From Diplonema papillatum (Eukaryota; Euglenozoa; Diplonemea; Diplonemida; Diplonemidae): a DNA stretch of 64,000 nucleotides. The stretch lies in the NCBI GenBank assembly GCA_030068145.1, contig JAPJBO010000571.1, positions 62,001 to 126,000 of the forward strand, read 5' to 3'. The notes beneath the pieces were generated by a model. It saw only the letters and a list, made by a program, of their open reading frames with translations. It did not search any database and was not told the DNA's origin. Below are positions 30,923 to 42,422 of this stretch, in pieces (the stretch's first letter is position 1; each line of letters opens with the position of its first letter). Position numbers and translations under genes: made by a program.

Positions 30923-32236
30923 TCAGTTCTTGCCCGGTGCGCCCAGCCCCCCTTTCTTCTCCAACGGGCTGAAACGATTGGCGGTTCCAATCATCTCAGT
31001 GAGCAGCTGCTGTTTGCCGCCGCCTTTTCCTCCTTTCCAGCCGACACCGGCCGCCTTGTCGCCTCGGTCAGCTGTTTGAGTTGCTCGTCCAGCTCCCTCG
31101 CGTCTGCCTCTTTCCTTGCCTTCTTCCCTTTTCTCGTGCTTGGGTTTTGTGCGGCGGCTTGACCTGGAAGTGGCTCCTGTGCGGCGCCTTCTAAAGGCTC
31201 GGGCGGCGAGACAGCCGGCTGTGAGGCTTCGACGGGCGGTGGTGGCTGTGAGGGGGCTGCTGGCTGTGAGGAAGGTTCTGGCTGTGAGGAAACTGCTGGC
31301 TGTGAGGAAGCCGCTAGCTGCGGGGGTACCGCCGGCTGTGGAAGTGCCATTAGTCTCACGAGCACGCAATTCAACGCGGGCGTTCATTTCTTCGGTCACG
31401 CCGGCCAGTTTCTGCTCGACATCCGCCATCCACAGCAGCTGGCGTGCGTACGTCGCTTCCTCGCGTTGCGTCGCGACTTGGGTCCGTGCGTCTGCCCAGC
31501 TCATCAAGCGCTTCTCGAACGCTAGCTCCCAGGTTACGCGGGCGTTAGCCCGCTCCTTCTCCCACACCTCACGCTGCCTCCTCTGCTGCTCCTCCCATGC
31601 AGTCCAGGCTGCCGTTGTCACGTCGCTGCGGATTTCGTTCCGCATCTCTACGTCGTTGGTGTCACGCGTTGCGGGCTGCAGCTCATCAAGTTGGGCCTGA
31701 AGGCGCTTCTGCTGCCTTTTCTTGGTCTCTCCATCGGCCTTGACCGCCTGTCTCCATTCGGCCTCTCCCCTCTTCTTCCCGAACTCTACCAAGAATTCCG
31801 TCTTGGTGTATCTGGGGCCCCTTGGCTGCTTGTTGTCCGGCAGCCGGCTCGGAGGCCCGGCCGCTGCCAGGCGTTCAATCTCCTCCTGGAGCTTGCGGAC
31901 CCGCTCCTCCTTCTTCGCTTCCTGTTCAGCGAGAATTCGCTCTTCCACGTCAACGATCTCGGCCTCTTCATCGCCGACCCGCACCTTCTTGGCAGGCGGG
32001 GGTGCCGTCGCTTCTACGTGCGCGGTGCCTCGCCTAACCCGCACACGCGCTCCGGACCACCCCAACTGCTCAATCAGGCGCTCATAAGCACCCGCCCTTC
32101 CCTTCAGCACCTCGAGCCGTATCGTGTACTCTCGGGTTTCGGGCAGGTGCACCACCCGCACTCCTGCGAACCTTTCGTTGCCCGGGGCGTTCACCCCGGG
32201 TTCCAGGGGGACCGCGTGGAGGTTGTTCGCATCCAT
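30923..32236 (-). CDS. Family-2 ORF1 protein, copy B (partly frame-shifted)
   Basis: 437 residues from ATG 32236. The N-terminal part is a compact domain (LPETREYTIRLEVLKG). A long E/K/R-rich coiled-coil-like stretch follows, then a Q/P/S-rich part and a basic tail. Relative to copy A there is a 1-bp insertion near 31362 and a 7-bp deletion near 31035. The roughly 110 residues between them are read in the wrong frame, while both ends remain in frame. As in other non-LTR elements, it should bind element RNA. No known RNA-binding fold is recognised. Confidence 0.75.
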   Translation of the reverse strand: MDANNLHAVPLEPGVNAPGNERFAGVRVVHLPETREYTIRLEVLKGRAGAYERLIEQLGWSGARVRVRRGTAHVEATAPPPAKKVRVGDEEAEIVDVEERILAEQEAKKEERVRKLQEEIERLAAAGPPSRLPDNKQPRGPRYTKTEFLVEFGKKRGEAEWRQAVKADGETKKRQQKRLQAQLDELQPATRDTNDVEMRNEIRSDVTTAAWTAWEEQQRRQREVWEKERANARVTWELAFEKRLMSWADARTQVATQREEATYARQLLWMADVEQKLAGVTEEMNARVELRARETNGTSTAGGTPAASGFLTASSFLTARTFLTASSPLTATTARRSLTAGCLAARAFRRRRTGATSRSSRRTKPKHEKREEGKERGRREGAGRATQTADRGDKAAGVGWKGGKGGGKQQLLTEMIGTANRFSPLEKKGGLGAPGKN

Positions 32237-32273
32237 AATTTTAAAGTTTGTGTAGTGCGTTGTGGATTTCCCC

Positions 32274-32534
<261 letters not shown>

Positions 32535-32593
32535 GCGGACCCGTTTTAACGTGGTGCCTCCCTTTACGAAAGTACGACCACGCTCATTTATGG

Positions 32594-35500
32594 CTAGGTA
32601 ACGGCCGATGCACCCTCGGGCTGGGAGTGGGGGTCTCTGTTCGCTCTTCTGTTTGCATGGTGCTTCGGGCAGCAGCTGGCTAATGCTTCGTTTGCTACTA
32701 CGCAGTCGCCGCAGCGTCCTAGTCTGTGTGCTGTGCAAAAGTGCATCCGCGGCCTTAGACCATCCGATCCGTGATGATGCTGCTTGAGGCGACAGCAGGT
32801 CTCCGCCGGTAGGCGCTTTTTGACGCACTCCCTGCATCGCGGCTTCCTGTGATGCGAGCAAACCACTCCGGGGCGGGAGGTATTCACCGCGCCTTCTGGG
32901 GCCTCGAACGGGGGGGCTCCTTCGCACGGTTCCGTGCTTGAGCTTCTTCCTGCCGCTTCAGCCTTCGTCTTCCAATCCGGCTTTCCCTGCGTCCACCCTG
33001 CCGGATAGGCCTCCTCTGGCAAAAAAGTTGCGGCCCATCCCAGGTGCGGAGGGAACGGGCTGTTTTCTTGTTGGTCTGGCCGATTTTCTCGTGTGTGTTC
33101 GCGTATCTTCATGATCACATCCTCGGTCGCGGTCAATAACTGTGCACGCCTCGAAACACCCCGCACAACCGTTCCTCCCACAGATGTCAAAACGGTGGTG
33201 GAGTATTCATGGCCGCAGAACCACGGCTGTGCAACCACCTTCCCATACGCCTTCCCCATTTCGATGAGGCTGAGCGCTTTTCCTAGACCGGACCGACGGA
33301 AGTTTGCCAGCATGGTCTCTTGTTGCTGCCGGGTGGGCCTTTGGCGTTGCACCAGGTCCATGGCGGCGTTGCTGAGCGCGTCCGCGTCTGTGTTCAGCTC
33401 CCGCGCAACGTGCTCAATGTGCAGTGTCAGCCGTCTCTGCAGGGACGACACCTTCAAGGCCGCGCGCGTCAGATACGGCTTCAGTTCCTCTGAACATGCC
33501 ATGCGTCGTGCGAGGTGCCCGACAACCAGCGCCGAGTCGCCTCGCACCGTGCATTCCTCTCCTTCCGCTTCGCCTGCATCCCCCAGCAGGTGCAGGCCCG
33601 CTAGCAGTCCTTCGTACTCTGCTACGTTGTTGCTGCGCACGGTCGGCAGTGGCAGGACCACTTCTGCCACTTTCACTCCATCGCGGTACACGACTGCCCC
33701 CGCCCCGGCAACGGCGAAGGCGGTCCCATTCGCTCTCGCCCCGCCATCGAAATAAACCAGGAGCCTGCTGTCTCCCATTTCCCGGGCCGGTAACGTAGCG
33801 CGGGCTGCCGTTGCCTTGCCTGTTGGTGCTTGTGGAGGAGCTGAGTAGAACCTACTCTTCAGGTCAGGGAGTCGCCGTCCTGTGTACAGCTCGAAATCCA
33901 CTGCCAGTTCGATGAAACTGGTTCCCAGCTCATCGTGCCCTGGGGGGGCCCACTTCGTCTGCTGCAGCCAGTCGGTAAATGCCATCCACATCTCTTGGCC
34001 ATATTTCCACTTCGTTCCGACGGCGGAAGGTGCAATGGCAGGGACCGTGAGTCTGTGTGGTTCTGATGGCTTCCACCCACGCGGGTAGTCCACGGTCCTG
34101 TGATGCCTGGCGGACCTGTCAAGCAGGCCGTCTGCTTCCTGACGTCGAGTTAGGACCTCGACGAAGAAAAGGTGTAGCCGCTTTAGTACACGCAACCTTT
34201 CTTCCCTAGCTGCCGGCAGCCCGGGGATCGCTTCGTCTCCTCGTACAGCTGGGGCCACCCCGCACAAGCGTAGGCACGGGGGCCAATTCCTTTGCACGTT
34301 TACCAAGTCTCCGTGCTTCGATCGACTTCGTTCCCAGGCTGGGCACATCCAGAACAAGTGCTCTACCGTCTCCCGGTCCTGTGTGTCGCAGTACGGGCAG
34401 TTTCGTTCACCCAACCCCGTTCGCCCGGTTGCCGGTGTGGCCCCCGCAAGTACCGACTTCAGCATGCCGGCTTCGTACGCGGTGAGGGGGGAGTCCCGCA
34501 TTTCTAGTAGGTGCCGGGTTGCCTGGTGGTCTACCCCGTTCTGCACACCCCCGAAGTCCGCTGCTCGCCGCGCTGCGAGCTGAGCCATCTCACGCAGCCT
34601 CAGCGCGTGCCGCAAGTCGTGTTGAAAGATTCGGGTGCAGCCTTGCGCCGCTGCATCGTGCACTACCTCGTCTCCGGCTTCGTTCGTGTAGGCAATGCTG
34701 GTCGGTGCCACCCAGCGCCACTGGAGCCCATCCAGAGCTCTCTTGAAAAGGGCTAGGGGCCCTCTCAGCATTAGTAGCGTGTCGCTTTGCTCCCATGCCG
34801 TCCGGGACAGAGTCCGCGCGGACTCCCACTTCTCGACTTGAACAGCCCAGGTGGTTATTCTCCGGTAAACGGGCACTACTACCGGGTCGAGTCTGTGCCC
34901 GTGGTGCAGTATGTGCAGCACGGCCTCCTGGGCTCGCCGCGGCGGTCCCGTCCACACCGCGTCAGTAAACAGCCTTCGTAGGCGCACGATGTCCCGCTTC
35001 CTGAGTTCGGACACTGCGGTGCCGTAGTACCGCTTTGCCCCTGCCGTCATACTAACGACCAGGTCTCTTGCGTCGCCTGGAAGCGGGAGACAGCTAGCCC
35101 TTTTCAGCACGAGCTCGGCTTCAGCGTTTCTCTCCAAGATACGCCTTGACGGTTGTATCGCCTCCCCCGGCGGCACCCGATCCGTCGTTATCATCGCCCC
35201 CAGGGCATCAAATGTTGTGCGCCTCCGTATCAATTCGGTCTGCTCGCTGTTCCCCTCCTCGTCTTTGCTCTCCGCGTATTCGATCGTTTGCGGAGCGTCC
35301 GGCGCCGTTGTGAAGAAATGCGATTTCTTCTGCGTGCAGACTTTCATCCCGGTCAGCCCTGCAAACCGTCCTGACCGCCTGGCCGCCTCCTCCAGGTTTG
35401 CGAGTGACTTCAACATCGCATACACATCGTCGACATACGAGAGTGGTATCGCTGCTTCGATGTCTGCTATGTGTCGCATCCAAACGCTAATCAGGACGTT

Positions 35501-38446
35501 GATGAGAATGACACTTAGGGGGCATCCCTGCATGATCCCGTTCGTCGGAATGAAGCCCTCACCTACTGTCGCTCCCATTCGAAAGTGGCGCTGCATGCTG
35601 GCGTAGGCCACCCGCAAGGTCCGCAGCACAACCTCGTTGAATCCAAGCTCCCCAGCCAGCTTAAAAGCTATCTCAATCGGGACCGAGTCGAAGCACTTCT
35701 TGAAGTCTAACGCAAGGCCGTAGAGTGGTTCACCTGTCAGGTGCGCCTCCTCAATGAGTGCTGCCAAGTGCCATATTAGGTCGTCCGTGCCATGCTCCTT
35801 CCGGCAGCCATGCATCCCGCTTGGCGCGATCTCGTCCATCCACGCGAGTGCTTCTTTCGCCCTTATCGCTGCCCAGATCCGGTATAGGACGGGGGTTATG
35901 GATATGGGCCGTTGCGACAGGGGATCTCCGGTGCTCTCGGGCTTCGGCAGGAGGTGTATTATTGCGTGCATGAGTTGCTCCGGCCATAGTCCTTCGGTTT
36001 CCACTGCGTTCATGGCATCGGCCATTAGCTCCAGGATTTCAGGCGGCAGTTGCCTTAGCTCATGCACACGCCATCCGTGTAATCCGGGGGATGTTGTCTT
36101 CTTCATCTTCTTGAGGGCCGCATCCACATCGGCCGCGCCGATAGGTCTGCATTCCATCGCGTGCGGCGCAGGGAGGTACCGGGCGTAGTGAGTCTTGAAG
36201 GCCTCCCATTGGGGCTCCGGGATGTCCGTGTATTTTTGAAATATTCCGCCCCAGGCTTCAGGTCCTCTCAGCATCTCGTCGATTTCCCTCGGGCATGCAG
36301 TCAGAGTCCCGTCCCCTCGCCGCAGGAACACCGATGGGCTTCCCTGCTGTCCGGCCAGGAAACGGTAGATCGCACCCTTCTCTTGGCTGCCCCACGCTTT
36401 CTGGATTCTCTCTTTCCAGAGGCGAGAACGCTCCGTCTTCAGCTCTGCTACAGCTTCGCGTTGCGTCCCTACCAACTTCTCTGCTGTCGCCACGAGGTAC
36501 TGCAACTCATCCTCGTCCCCGGTGCAGGGGTGCTGCGCCAATGACTCTTCAGCAGTACACCGATGCAAAGCGTTTCTCGCGTTCCGTTCCGCAACCGTCA
36601 TTGCGCTAGGCTGGCCAACGCTCAGCCTCTGCCTCGCCTCGGCAATCACAGTGCGTAGCATCCCAATCACCTTGTCCCGCTGTCTCACGGACCTATCCGT
36701 CGCACCCCGTGCCGTGCACGCCTGCCTTGCGGACGCGTGCGCCTTCCGAGTGGTGAATCCACCAGCCCTGCCCCGGTAGGCGGTTGATCCTGGCGGGAGG
36801 CTCTTCCAGTGCAGGCCAGTCAGGTAGGCTTCCGCCACTTCCGATGCGTTTCTCAGCGCCCCGTCTGCTCCGCTGACCGCGCGGTTGCGGTCCAAGGCCG
36901 TGGTTAGTACACTCCTCATCTCCTCCTGCGTCATCAACGGCGGCTTCTTCGGGAAAGGAGTGGGTATCCAGTGACCGCGCTCGGGCGGTGTAGATGCCGG
37001 GATGCTGAGTGTAACAAACACTGGACAGTGTGTCGGGATGTCGTGTTCTCCTGCCTTGGCGGTTTCCACCGTCACCAACGTCCGCGCTGCTACGGCGTTG
37101 AGAAAACACATGTCTATGCGAGAGCCTGCTGCCCCCGCCCAGCAAGTGGATGGAGGGGCATTTGAGCCCTCCTGGGCGGCTGCTGCCGCATCTACCCATC
37201 CATTTTGGCAGGCAGCCGCCAGGGACATGCTTTCCCCTGTTGGTGTGTTAAAATCGCCCAAGACAGCTATCGGCACTTGCCCGAGTCCTGCAGCCATCTC
37301 GAACACATCGGCAAGGAGCTTCTCCCGTTCCTGGACTACCGCTTGCTCCCTGCCAACAGGCGCGTACACCGATAGAACATGTAGAACCATTCGCGCATTG
37401 CCTGTTGCTACAACGGCATGTGCGACCCGTGTGCTTTTCGCCAACCGCTTCTCCAACTCCGTGGTAGGCTGTGTGGTTTTGGCAACTAACCCGCGGGTGG
37501 TGACCGCTGTGCCGCCCGGCACCCGCTGTCCGATTCCGTTCGCGCCGACAACAATCGGTACGTCTTCTCCCCAGTGGCAGTCCCATCCGTACGCTCCTAG
37601 AAAGAGCTCACTCGTCCTCTTCGCTTCTGGGCCCGCCCTGGTTTCTTGTAGGGCAACAATGTCCGCCGGCAGGTTCGCCACCGTCCGACACCTCGCGCTT
37701 ATGGACCCAATGTTCGCCGTCGCGAGCACTATATCCTTACAGGACGCATCTCCATTGCGAACTGGGTGGCGAGGCGCTTGCTCCACGGCTGTTAGCCTGC
37801 TCAAGGGAATCTGAGACACCTCGGGGGCGGTTGTCGCCAGTTGCCGGAGGATGGTATGCGGCACGTTCAATGCGTCGTAATGTTGCGGCCGGTAGGTCAA
37901 GACTATTACGCGTGACGCATTTGGCGCCCGTCCCTCACACCTGAGGAGTGCCGGGTGCGTTGTTGAGAGCACCCACACTGTCGCTCTGAGCACCTCAGCA
38001 GCTGCTTGCAACGTGAGGTGGTCACCATATTGCCCGTCTCCGGCTACGGTGAAGAGGTATTCCGATAGCGTCACATCAGCGGGGATGAACGCTACCGGCG
38101 GGTTGTGACGAAGCTGCCAGGTGACCTTCTGCCGTAAGGAAGTAGCCGAAAGACTCAGCTTACTCCCACGGAGCAAAGCGGCAAACTGGCAATTACCATC
38201 TTTCTCAACTGGGACCCGTCTCGCACAAATGGTCGCAGCCGCCTCGTCCAGCTGCGCGTCGCCGCTTTCCGCTGGCGTTGGTTGATAAACTGCGGCTTGA
38301 AAAAGTGATGATGATGATGGCCTCGCACTCGCGACTTCCCCTTCTCGTCGGGTTTGGTTGTTTGTACCAGAGTTGGCGCACCGGGTAGCGCCAGTTGACG
38401 TGTTTGTATTGTTTGCCGTCAGTTCTTGCCCGGTGCGCCCAGCTCC
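32594..38446 (-). CDS. Family-2 ORF2: OTU-like protease / AP-endonuclease / reverse transcriptase / RNase H
   Basis: About 1,950 residues, open from just after the ORF1 TAG. Domains in order: OTU-like cysteine protease with catalytic-type DGNCQF (Cys codon 38189-38191), GDHLTLQAAAEVL and PQHYDAL (His near 37880); AP-endonuclease (ATANIGS, QET, GDFN, SRIDM, HCPVF); reverse transcriptase (LDFKKCFDS, NGIMQGCPLS, YVDD at 35426-35437); CCHC knuckle (C-x2-C-x7-H-x4-C); RNase H (YFDGGAR near 33745, AEYEGLLAGL, RGDSALVVGHL, ELNTDADALS); two C-x2-H-x4-C-x2-C...CC...HH fingers at the C-terminus. No in-frame ATG lies between the ORF1 stop and the OTU cysteine. OTU enzymes cleave ubiquitin chains; in an element the domain could process the polyprotein or evade degradation (inference). 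Confidence 0.9.
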   Translation of the reverse strand, partial: GAGRTGQELTANNTNTSTGATRCANSGTNNQTRREGEVASARPSSSSLFQAAVYQPTPAESGDAQLDEAAATICARRVPVEKDGNCQFAALLRGSKLSLSATSLRQKVTWQLRHNPPVAFIPADVTLSEYLFTVAGDGQYGDHLTLQAAAEVLRATVWVLSTTHPALLRCEGRAPNASRVIVLTYRPQHYDALNVPHTILRQLATTAPEVSQIPLSRLTAVEQAPRHPVRNGDASCKDIVLATANIGSISARCRTVANLPADIVALQETRAGPEAKRTSELFLGAYGWDCHWGEDVPIVVGANGIGQRVPGGTAVTTRGLVAKTTQPTTELEKRLAKSTRVAHAVVATGNARMVLHVLSVYAPVGREQAVVQEREKLLADVFEMAAGLGQVPIAVLGDFNTPTGESMSLAAACQNGWVDAAAAAQEGSNAPPSTCWAGAAGSRIDMCFLNAVAARTLVTVETAKAGEHDIPTHCPVFVTLSIPASTPPERGHWIPTPFPKKPPLMTQEEMRSVLTTALDRNRAVSGADGALRNASEVAEAYLTGLHWKSLPPGSTAYRGRAGGFTTRKAHASARQACTARGATDRSVRQRDKVIGMLRTVIAEARQRLSVGQPSAMTVAERNARNALHRCTAEESLAQHPCTGDEDELQYLVATAEKLVGTQREAVAELKTERSRLWKERIQKAWGSQEKGAIYRFLAGQQGSPSVFLRRGDGTLTACPREIDEMLRGPEAWGGIFQKYTDIPEPQWEAFKTHYARYLPAPHAMECRPIGAADVDAALKKMKKTTSPGLHGWRVHELRQLPPEILELMADAMNAVETEGLWPEQLMHAIIHLLPKPESTGDPLSQRPISITPVLYRIWAAIRAKEALAWMDEIAPSGMHGCRKEHGTDDLIWHLAALIEEAHLTGEPLYGLALDFKKCFDSVPIEIAFKLAGELGFNEVVLRTLRVAYASMQRHFRMGATVGEGFIPTNGIMQGCPLSVILINVLISVWMRHIADIEAAIPLSYVDDVYAMLKSLANLEEAARRSGRFAGLTGMKVCTQKKSHFFTTAPDAPQTIEYAESKDEEGNSEQTELIRRRTTFDALGAMITTDRVPPGEAIQPSRRILERNAEAELVLKRASCLPLPGDARDLVVSMTAGAKRYYGTAVSELRKRDIVRLRRLFTDAVWTGPPRRAQEAVLHILHHGHRLDPVVVPVYRRITTWAVQVEKWESARTLSRTAWEQSDTLLMLRGPLALFKRALDGLQWRWVAPTSIAYTNEAGDEVVHDAAAQGCTRIFQHDLRHALRLREMAQLAARRAADFGGVQNGVDHQATRHLLEMRDSPLTAYEAGMLKSVLAGATPATGRTGLGERNCPYCDTQDRETVEHLFWMCPAWERSRSKHGDLVNVQRNWPPCLRLCGVAPAVRGDEAIPGLPAAREERLRVLKRLHLFFVEVLTRRQEADGLLDRSARHHRTVDYPRGWKPSEPHRLTVPAIAPSAVGTKWKYGQEMWMAFTDWLQQTKWAPPGHDELGTSFIELAVDFELYTGRRLPDLKSRFYSAPPQAPTGKATAARATLPAREMGDSRLLVYFDGGARANGTAFAVAGAGAVVYRDGVKVAEVVLPLPTVRSNNVAEYEGLLAGLHLLGDAGEAEGEECTVRGDSALVVGHLARRMACSEELKPYLTRAALKVSSLQRRLTLHIEHVARELNTDADALSNAAMDLVQRQRPTRQQQETMLANFRRSGLGKALSLIEMGKAYGKVVAQPWFCGHEYSTTVLTSVGGTVVRGVSRRAQLLTATEDVIMKIREHTRENRPDQQENSPFPPHLGWAATFLPEEAYPAGWTQGKPDWKTKAEAAGRSSSTEPCEGAPPFEAPEGAVNTSRPGVVCSHHRKPRCRECVKKRLPAETCCRLKQHHHGSDGLRPRMHFCTAHRLGRCGDCVVANEALASCCPKHHANRRANRDPHSQPEGASAVT

Positions 38447-39734
38447 CTACTTCTTCTCCAACGGGCTGAAACGATTGGCGGTGCCAATCATCTCAGTGAG
38501 CAGCTGCTGCTTGCCGCCGCCTTTTCCTCCTTTCGCCTTTCCAGCTGGCACCGGCCGCCTTGTCGCCTCGGTCAGCTGTTTGAGTTGCTCGTCCAGCTCC
38601 CTCGCGTCTGCCTCTTTCCTTGCCTTCTTCCCTTTCCTCGTGCTTGGGCTTTGAGCAGCGGCTTGGCCTGGGAGTGGCTCCTGTGCGGCGCCTTCTAAAG
38701 GCTCGGGCGGCGAGACAGCCGGCTGTGAGGCTTCGACGGGCGGTGGTGGCTGTGAGGGGGCTGCTGGCTGTGAGGAAGGTTCTGGCTGTGAGGAAACTGC
38801 TGGCTGTGAGGAAGCCGCTAGCTGCGGGGGTACCGCCGGCTGTGGAAGTGCCATTAGTCTCACGAGCAGCGATTCAACGCGGGCGTTCATTTCTTCGGTC
38901 ACGCCGGCCAGTTTCTGCTCGACATCCGCCATCCATAGCAGCTGGCGTGCGTACGCCGCTTCCTCGCGTTGCGTCGCGATTTGGGACTGTGCGTCTGCCC
39001 AGCTCATCAAGCGCTTCTCGAACGCTAGCTCCCAGGTTACGCGGGCGTTAGCCCGCTCCTTCTCCCACACCTCACGCTGCCTCCTCTGCTGCTCCTCCCA
39101 TGCAGTCCAGGCTGCCGTTGTCACGTCGCTGCGGATTTCGTTCCGCATCTCTACGTCGTTGGTGTCACGCGTTGCGGGCTGCAGCTCATCAAGTTGGGCC
39201 TGAAGGCGCTTCTGCTGCCTTTTCTTGGTCTCTCCATCGGCCTTGACCGCCTGTCTCCATTCGGCCTCTCCCCTCTTCTTCCCGAACTCTACCAAGAATT
39301 CCGTCTTGGTGTATCTGGGGCCCCTTGGCTGCTTGTTGTCCGGCAGCCGGCTCGGAGGCCCGGCCGCTGCCAGGCGTTCAATCTCCTCCTGGAGCTTGCG
39401 GACCCGCTCCTCCTTCTTCGCTTCCTGTTCAGCGAGAATTCGCTCTTCCACGTCAACGATCTCGGCCTCTTCATCGCCGACCCGCACCTTCTTGGCAGGC
39501 GGGGGTGCCGTCGCTTCTACGTGCGCGGTGCCTCGCCTAACCCGCACACGCGCTCCGGACCACCCCAACTGCTCAATCAGGCGCTCATAAGCACCCGCCC
39601 TTCCCTTCAGCACCTCGAGCCGTATCGTGTACTCTCGGGTTTCGGGCCACCACCCGCACTCCTGCGAACCTTTCGTTGCCCGGGGCGTTCACCCCGGGTT
39701 CCAGGGGGACCGCGTGGAGGTTGTTCGCATCCAT
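38447..39734 (-). pseudogene. Family-2 ORF1, copy A (5-bp deletion)
   Basis: ATG 39734 opens the same protein as copy B. A 5-bp deletion near 39645, relative to copy B, shifts the frame after about 30 residues. From 39613 down to the TAG at 38447-38449 the correct frame is open: coiled-coil-like E/R-rich region, then Q/P/S-rich segment, then a K/G-rich tail ending SPLEKK. This frame is the ORF2 frame, so only the TAG separates the two. Confidence 0.85.
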
Positions 39735-39772
39735 AATTTTAAAGTTTGTGTAGTGCATTGTGGATTTCCCCC

Positions 39773-39795
39773 CTGTGTGTGTGTGTGTGTGTGTG
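39773..39795. repeat. Short (TG/CA)n at 5' end of family-2 copy A
   Basis: About 11 TG units directly adjoining the GGGGGGAAATCC 5' end of copy A (minus strand). This is the same junction as at 32275/32276 for copy B. Confidence 0.9.
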
Positions 39796-42422
39796 CTGCA
39801 CTCGTGTTTGCACAGTGTCTGAGGGATCACTTGATTAAGTCGGGAGTGGCGGCGTTGGGCAGCTGGATGGGCTGACAAAGGCGTGTCGTCGTCGGTCGCA
39901 ATCGGTTGCGGAGGTGTGCGAGGTGTCGCGGGTTCGCCTTACGCACCCGAGTGTACGTCCATCCTCCGATCCCGTTTACTCCATCTCTTGCACCCCTTCA
40001 CCTGTCTGGTGGACAAATGACCGCACATCAGACACCGGTTCATTGTTTCCAGTGACATTTCATCTGTTTATCTGCACTTCAGGGTGGTGAAGCGGAGATT
40101 GTGTCATTTTTTCTGGAATTTCAGTAAGTCTGACCATCTATGTAGTGATTCTGACCAGCTATTTAGTGAAACCGACCAGCTATTCAGTGAATCTGGCCGG
40201 CTATTTAGTACAAGATCAGGACCACAGGTGCTGCACAAGGCAACTTGTGACAGTGACCGAGGCCTATAAGGGGCTGAAAATACCTCATAAAAGGCACAAG
40301 AAGGCACTATTATGCACTGCAGACTGCCAAATGCCCCCCACAAAGTCATCATATGTGCTGAAAAAGGGAGTTGATTTTCAAAGATTGACCTAAAATGCAC
40401 TATAACGCGAGAAAAAGGCTAAGTGGCGAAGAAAACAGAGTTTGCCCCCATAACTTAGGCTAAGGGGCAGTAAAGGTGGGCCACTCTTCGTAGGATGCGC
40501 AATGCAAGCGAGTATGATCATACCGAAGCAACTGTGTTCAAGATTTACTGCAGTTTGGCTGAACAACAGCAGGACGTCAAGAATGTGACAACAGGGAGGC
40601 ACCAGCATGCACGCAACCCAGGGTGAGCCTCATCTCCTCGGCACTTGTCGACGTTTGCATGTGTCGCTGGGCTGAATGCCGGCATATTAGCCGTTTTCCT
40701 GATGGCGCGTCGTATCTTTACTGGTGCCGCTAGTCATCCCAGACGTGTCGCCTCAGAAAATGAAGCCAAACGAGGGGGTGTGATGCCATTTTTTCGGGGA
40801 CATTTACCCACCGTTCAGGTGTCTCAGGCACATCCTTTCACTTGGCAGGAGTTCGCCGTGCGCTGTGTCAGAATGCTAGGCGTCAATAGGGGAAGGGAGA
40901 TCCAAATCTGCCACGCTCCGTGAAGCAGACGAAAGCGCGGGCCAGCAATGTCGCGTCTCCCTTTCTCTTCAGAGTTGATTCACCCATCGAGGTGTATTAC
41001 CTGTTTGCTCAGACACAGTTGTAGAGACCTTCTCCTCGAGACGGACTTGCCTGTGCACTTGTGGCATCGGTGGTCCTGGCTGTGACTAGCTACGAGCTGC
41101 CTGGCAAACCAGACGTAAATCGTTGAGTGTTCTCTTGTTTTCTTTTTCTTCGTTTCTCTTTTCCCGTCTTTAACCACCACTCGTCGTTTTGTCAGCCAGA
41201 ACCGTTTTTAGCTTTGTAGGAAATGCTTGAGGAGGCTGCCAGTTGCGATAGATCAAAGGAGGTAACACCGACGCACACAGGTAAATCTGGTTTAGTGGCG
41301 GGCGTAAGCGTTCAACAATCAGTTCCCTGAGTGGGACCCACCGATGGTGGAACAAACGATTCGATTCCTGGACGAGAGGTGTAACAATCACAATACGTTG
41401 ATACTGCTACACAGCAGGGCAATGCAGCTCTCAGTACGAGACGAATTAGCTACGACTCTACTGTGACGGGTTACACAGCAGTGCATGGTGGAACTGCACT
41501 ACCACGTTGTTCGTTGGTTTAAGCAACATGATGGCGAGGATGAGCTGAAGAAGCTTTGAACAAACGACTGCTTTCCACGTCCATCCAGTGCCGGCCATAG
41601 GCACAGTCACGCAGGACCATGCTCAGCGGATTAATGAGCGACGCCTCGGGAGCGAAGCGAAGAACCCGCTTACCAATGTGACCAGACAGACAACGATCAG
41701 CATAAATGAAGCTCAAAAGTATTGGGCTATTTTTCATCATTCCCGTATTGACAGCTCCGCCCAGGCGTGGCCGAAACGGCTGGGAAGGTCTGCGAGGCTG
41801 TATTCCCCCCCGGAACTCGTTCGAACCCGCGCTGACCCTCAATCTCGCTAGCCGCGCCCAGAAGGCGTGGACAGTGGGGATCAGGAGTTCTGCAGCTTTC
41901 GTTCACCCCATGGATGACTACTCCGCACCCTGCCTGACAAACCAGACTCACACCGCTGTGCTGTCTGCAGACACTCAGGTTCCGCGCTGATGATGATGGT
42001 CCGCCTTATGTGTCCGTGGCTTAAAGGACCGAAACACGGTGCAGAATGGACCAGTGCGGTGTTGAGCACATACCCATTCCAAGCACGTTCTTGCAATCCC
42101 CCACCCCCCCAGCAAGCGAACTTCCACTCTATAGAATCTACCGCAGGTCTCACTCCGGCGCGCGGGCGAACAGATCGCCGCCATCCCCCCCTCCTCCTTT
42201 CGTCTGTCCCTCGTTTTCCAAAAGAACGACAGACAATCCCCCGAAGAAGGGTGGGAAAGGGTCAACCAAGTTCCCCTGGGAACCACAGACCCCACAGACC
42301 CGCTGTGGATCGTTGCTTCCACTGATATATATCAAAGAAGGCACCCTCGACTGCTCGACTGCTGAGTGGCCGAACAACTGTGGCACTGAAGAAGTTACTG
42401 CGGCAGCGTCGTCGACCCGGAA
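39796..42422. other. Unassigned DNA with small repeats
   Basis: Four diverged ~22-24-bp units (CTGACCAGCTATTTAGTGAA) lie at about 40130-40208. Sequence at 41955-42105 resembles two separate pieces near 18723 and 21628. Open frames at 40645-40923 and 41588-42153 show no recognisable family. The right end should hold the promoter of the gene starting at 42423. Confidence 0.5.
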
